Part shown: positions 61,273 to 64,000 of the stretch, one piece after another
Numbering within the stretch: position 1 is the stretch's first letter
Layout: each line of letters starts with the position of its first letter
From: Meridianimarinicoccus sp. MJW13
GTDB lineage: Bacteria; Pseudomonadota; Alphaproteobacteria; Rhodobacterales; Rhodobacteraceae
DNA: 64,000 nucleotides
NCBI RefSeq assembly: GCF_014901205.1
Contig: NZ_JACNMU010000001.1
Location: 62,001 to 126,000 of the forward strand
Reading direction: 5' to 3'
Made by a program: the position numbers and the translations under genes
The notes under the pieces: model-generated
Databases searched by the model: none
What the model was told of the DNA's origin: nothing
Seen by the model: only the letters and a program-made list of their open reading frames with translations

Positions 61273-62034
61273 TGTTCAGCCACCAATATTACCATCCCAA
61301 GCAACCAAGGAAATTCGACATATATCTAATGAAATTCCGCTGTTCTTTGCCATGCTAGTGAAACGTCCGCAGGTCCACCAGATAACCCCGTGCCGCAGGT
61401 CACGACAACAGGGATTGAGGACACGGACATCTGCGGATCTGGGTATGCCGGCCGTTCATCCCGTCGGCCATATGGCAACTGCCCCCACTGTTTACTCGTG
61501 TGTCTCCACATACCAGAAGCGCTCCCACCATTCACACACACATTTACGCCGTCTCGCGGCCCCACGTCAGGTCGCGGGCGGACGTCGCAAATTTCCCACC
61601 TCAACGGTCTACCACGATTCCTTTCCGCGACGTTACAATAATGTTCCTGAGCATACCTTCAATTTCGGAAATAGATGAACGACGCTGCGCCATTTTGTGT
61701 CACGAATAGCGATTTCCCGGCCTTGTTGCGGGGACGATCTCTCACATGTCAGTTGGGCAAGTCGATTTTCAACATTTGCCCCAAGAATCAACGGGATGAT
61801 TCGTTGCGTCTTTGCGGCAATAGTTGCGCTGGCGCTCACGTTGTATATTTGGAATATAAACTGGAACGCTGCGGCTGTCAGGATCCGTCTGGCCCTATTT
61901 CTCCCGCCCTGCCCCGAATACTGTATCCAGTTCGACGGGCAATTGGCGTCGGCAGATATCTGGCGATCGCCGCCGACAGTTAGAAATTTGTGGAATGACC
62001 TCAGGCAGATGCCGCCGTCAGGAGTATATCGTTC
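61273..62034. other. AT-richer intergenic region
   Basis: About 760 bp with visibly lower GC and poor codon-like structure compared with the rest of the window. It must hold the promoter of the leftward flavoprotein gene and of the PepSY gene. Apart from a weak 98-codon candidate at 61796, open frames lack ribosome sites or domains. No repeat, tRNA or clear terminator was recognised. Possibly horizontally acquired or degraded DNA, or a long regulatory leader. Confidence 0.45.
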
Positions 62035-62092
62035 ATGTTGTCCCGCGCCTTTCGCACGACCGTTTTCAAACTTCACGCCTGGGTTGGCCTGA
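61796..62092 (+). CDS. Possible small membrane-anchored protein, weak candidate
   Basis: A 98-codon frame beginning MIRCVFAAIVALALTLYIWN, i.e. one good hydrophobic anchor, followed by a short region with Cys residues (FLPPCPEYCIQFDG). The ribosome site is poor, and the last 58 nt overlap the start of the PepSY gene in another frame, where the reading looks out-of-frame (CCPAPFARPF). Codon use is unlike neighbours. It may be spurious or the remnant of a gene; listed because the N-terminus is unusually anchor-like for a chance frame. Confidence 0.25.
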   Translation: MIRCVFAAIVALALTLYIWNINWNAAAVRIRLALFLPPCPEYCIQFDGQLASADIWRSPPTVRNLWNDLRQMPPSGVYRSCCPAPFARPFSNFTPGLA

Positions 62093-63543
62093 ACCTATCG
62101 ATCCTGATGTTCCTGGTCCTGTTGTCCGGCTCGCTGCTGCTCTACGGGGTCGAGATCGAAGCGGTGATGCAGCCGCAGATGCGGACCGATTCCGCACCCC
62201 TCGAAACCCCTGCCAGTGTCGGGCAGATCTTCACGTCGGTGCGCGACGCCTATCCCGATGTGCAGATCAATTCCATCACCCCCCGCGGCGGCGGGTTTCT
62301 GGCCGACACCACCTTTGCCGTGACCCGTTGGGGGCAGCAGATCAACATCTGGACCGACCCGGTCACCGCCGAGGTTATCGGCACCACGAAGGTCAACGGG
62401 CTGCGCAGTTTCCTCCATGCCTTCCACGTCAGTTTCCTGATGAAGATGAAGCTTGGCGACCTGGCGGTGCTGTCGTTCTCGTTCATCCTGTTCGGCATGG
62501 TGGTGACCGGTCTGATCACCTATCGCCGCTTCTGGAAAGGCTTTTTCCGGGCACCGGCGGGCGCGGTCGGATCGCGTGGATGGTGGGGCGGCGTGCATCG
62601 GCTGATCGCCTTGTGGACGGCGCCGTTCCTGATCGTGGCCACGGTCTCGGCCTCGTACTTCCTGCTGGGGCATTTCGGCATTCGCCCGGCCCCCCTGAAG
62701 CCTATCCCGACCCTGGAACGCGAGACCGTGCTGCCGCCGGGACTGGACGGTGCGATGCTGGACCAGGTGGCGACACTGGCCGGCGATGCCGTCGGCGGGA
62801 TGGAGGTCACACGCCTGCGCCTGCCCGGCACCAGGAAACAGCGGTTCGAAATCGAAGGGGTGACCCATCACGCGACGCTGGAAGGTGGCACGGCGCTGGT
62901 TTTCGTTGATCCCGCCAACTTGCAGGTGCTGGGCGCCTATCCCGCCGACGAGGCCGTGCCGGGGCGCAAGCTGGCCCGGATCCTGCAGTCGCTGCACTAT
63001 GGCACCTGGGCCGAGGGCATTTCCCGGCCCATGTGGCTGGTGTTCGGGCTGGCCAGCAGCGCGCTGGCCCTGTCGGGTGTTCTGGTATTCGCCGCGCGGG
63101 TTGCACCGCGGCCACAGGAAACCCCGAAAGGCCCGGCCCTGCGGCGTGCCTGGCGCGGGATGCGGCCGCTGAAATGGCTGATCCTTGCGGGATTGATCGG
63201 CGCGGGCGGGCTCTACACCTATCGGTTCACCGATGTTTTCGCCCCGGAGTGGACACGCATCTACTCCCGCGTGCCGAAATCTGACGGCGAACTACGGATC
63301 TCGGGTTCGCCGCAGGCCGGCGAACCCCTGTCCCTGAAGCTGCGGCTGAATGGTAAGACCGCGACGGACGCGCAGGTGCTGTTTGACGGCAATCCGGTCG
63401 AGGGCACGCTCCGCCCCAACGACAAGGGGGCGCAGCTTCTGGCGACGGTGACGGCCACCGAAGGCCGCAACCGGGTGTCCGTGATCCTGCCGGATCGCCC
63501 GCAGGCCCCGCTGGTCTGGTTTATCGGGCGCCCGATCGACTAG
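62035..63543 (+). CDS. PepSY-associated transmembrane protein
   Basis: 502 residues, PiuB/PepSY-TM layout: helix 1 (LHAWVGLNLSILMFLVLLSGSLLLY), a periplasmic PepSY-like segment (about 45-130; VRDAYPDVQINSITPRGGG), helices around 145-165 and 195-215 with conserved His (HAFHVSF; GVHRLIALW), a second periplasmic region, and two further helices near 335 and 385. Related proteins reduce or handle iron-siderophore complexes. No TonB receptor or Fur/RirA site is recognisable next to it. CAGGAG lies 11 nt before the ATG. Confidence 0.85.
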   Translation: MLSRAFRTTVFKLHAWVGLNLSILMFLVLLSGSLLLYGVEIEAVMQPQMRTDSAPLETPASVGQIFTSVRDAYPDVQINSITPRGGGFLADTTFAVTRWGQQINIWTDPVTAEVIGTTKVNGLRSFLHAFHVSFLMKMKLGDLAVLSFSFILFGMVVTGLITYRRFWKGFFRAPAGAVGSRGWWGGVHRLIALWTAPFLIVATVSASYFLLGHFGIRPAPLKPIPTLERETVLPPGLDGAMLDQVATLAGDAVGGMEVTRLRLPGTRKQRFEIEGVTHHATLEGGTALVFVDPANLQVLGAYPADEAVPGRKLARILQSLHYGTWAEGISRPMWLVFGLASSALALSGVLVFAARVAPRPQETPKGPALRRAWRGMRPLKWLILAGLIGAGGLYTYRFTDVFAPEWTRIYSRVPKSDGELRISGSPQAGEPLSLKLRLNGKTATDAQVLFDGNPVEGTLRPNDKGAQLLATVTATEGRNRVSVILPDRPQAPLVWFIGRPID

Positions 63544-63553
63544 GACGTCGAGG

Positions 63554-64000
63554 TTACATCCACGGCAGGCGTTCGCGCACCCAGCGCAGCGCCTTGCGGC
63601 GCGCAAGATAGGCCCCGCCGCGCCCGGCCAGATGCGCCTTCCAGCGTGTAATGTCCCGGAAATAGTGCATCTCGATGCGCGGAAGTTCGTGCAGGTTGTC
63701 CACCGGTCCGGCCTGCGCCAACCGCGTGCCAACACAGGTCTTGTAGATGCTGGAGGCCAGATTGATGACATGGGTATTCAACAGGCCGTAGGGCGGCGCG
63801 AAATGGTCGACCGGACGGCCCAGTTCATCCTCGATCTCGGCCTTCGAAACATTCAACTCGATCGCCAGCGTGTCATCGGTGACCATCGTCAGGTCGGAAT
63901 GGGTGACGGCATGGCTGCCGAACTGGATGCCTTCCGCCGCCAACTCCTTGATCTTGGGCCAGTCCATCAGCTTGCGCGGTGTGGCGCCCGAGCCGATCCA
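63554..64000 (-). CDS. Polysaccharide deacetylase (NodB-like), C-terminal part
   Basis: The frame enters from the right edge and ends at 63554, 10 nt from the convergent PepSY gene stop. It carries NodB-type motifs: IQFGSHAVTHSDLTMVTDD (the metal-binding SH-x3-H in GSHAVTH), ELNVSKAEIEDELGRPVDHFAPPYG (motif 3 region). The catalytic Asp motif lies outside the window. It probably removes N-acetyl groups from an exopolysaccharide or peptidoglycan. Partial at its 5' end. Confidence 0.88.
   Translation of the reverse strand, partial: WIGSGATPRKLMDWPKIKELAAEGIQFGSHAVTHSDLTMVTDDTLAIELNVSKAEIEDELGRPVDHFAPPYGLLNTHVINLASSIYKTCVGTRLAQAGPVDNLHELPRIEMHYFRDITRWKAHLAGRGGAYLARRKALRWVRERLPWM

Overview
The window is a high-GC (roughly 65 %), densely packed alphaproteobacterial chromosome segment. 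Gene content and local order point to the Rhodobacteraceae (roseobacter/Paracoccus-type bacteria): tripartite tricarboxylate transporters (TTT), a rhizobial/roseobacter-style rhamnose ABC locus, a betaine-type MttB/flavin-demethylase pair, and a core block pmbA - inositol-monophosphatase-like - DUF4170 - waaA - lpxK followed by dsbA-like - DUF721 - mutY. This assignment is inferred from gene content; there is no rRNA in the window. I saw no tRNA, insertion sequence, CRISPR array or phage gene.

Layout. (1) 1-4457: tail of an unidentified gene, then a flavin/Fe-S demethylase and an MttB-family methyltransferase read leftward, divergent from a TetR regulator with a palindromic operator between them. 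(2) 4542-5984: two leftward cell-envelope genes. (3) 6331-13832: one long leftward operon, TctC-TctB-TctA - small ABM protein - metallo-beta-lactamase-fold hydrolase - OtnC-like aldolase - isopropylmalate-dehydrogenase-like enzyme - OtnK-like kinase. It looks like import and catabolism of a four-carbon sugar acid or its lactone. Divergent from it are a Gfo/Idh/MocA oxidoreductase, a GntR/FCD regulator and an aldo/keto reductase (14003-16703), then an AraC regulator. (4) 17991-21746: two exported proteins of unknown function, a 50-codon peptide gene translationally coupled to an OprB-like porin, and the porin. (5) 21756-24828: an MFP-ATPase-permease ABC exporter, leftward. (6) 25049-28235: a second TTT transporter.

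(7) 28303-38988: a complete L-rhamnose locus. rhaD and rhaI run left; rhaR-rhaS-rhaT-rhaP-rhaQ-rhaU-rhaK run right. The shared promoter region holds four copies of CAATCAT/ATGATTG arranged inside a 13-bp inverted repeat. Import (RhaSTPQ), anomer conversion (RhaU), isomerisation (RhaI), phosphorylation (RhaK) and cleavage plus lactaldehyde oxidation (RhaD fusion) form a full pathway. (8) 39113-44443: a GtrA-like protein, an SDR with an extra C-terminal domain, a GMC flavoenzyme with an embedded four-cysteine iron-sulfur motif, a GtrB-like polyprenyl-phosphate sugar transferase, and a convergent FkbM methyltransferase. This is the best candidate for an undescribed system: I propose modification of a lipid-linked sugar, analogous in logic to the mycobacterial DprE1/DprE2 pair. 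(9) 44848-46515: an RTX/VCBS-type secreted protein. (10) 46590-49674: MFS transporter, an atypical crotonase lacking both catalytic glutamates, an SDR. (11) 49789-58657: the conserved housekeeping block (DUF2125, PmbA, inositol-monophosphatase-like, DUF4170, WaaA, LpxK, DsbA-like, DUF721, MutY). (12) 58728-64000: SLAC1/TehA-like channel, a UDP-galactopyranose-mutase-like flavoprotein, a 760-bp AT-richer gap, a PepSY membrane protein and the end of a polysaccharide deacetylase.

Start codons were moved from the longest ORF to the most likely site in many cases, using Shine-Dalgarno spacing, family length and overlap with neighbours; reasons are given per gene.
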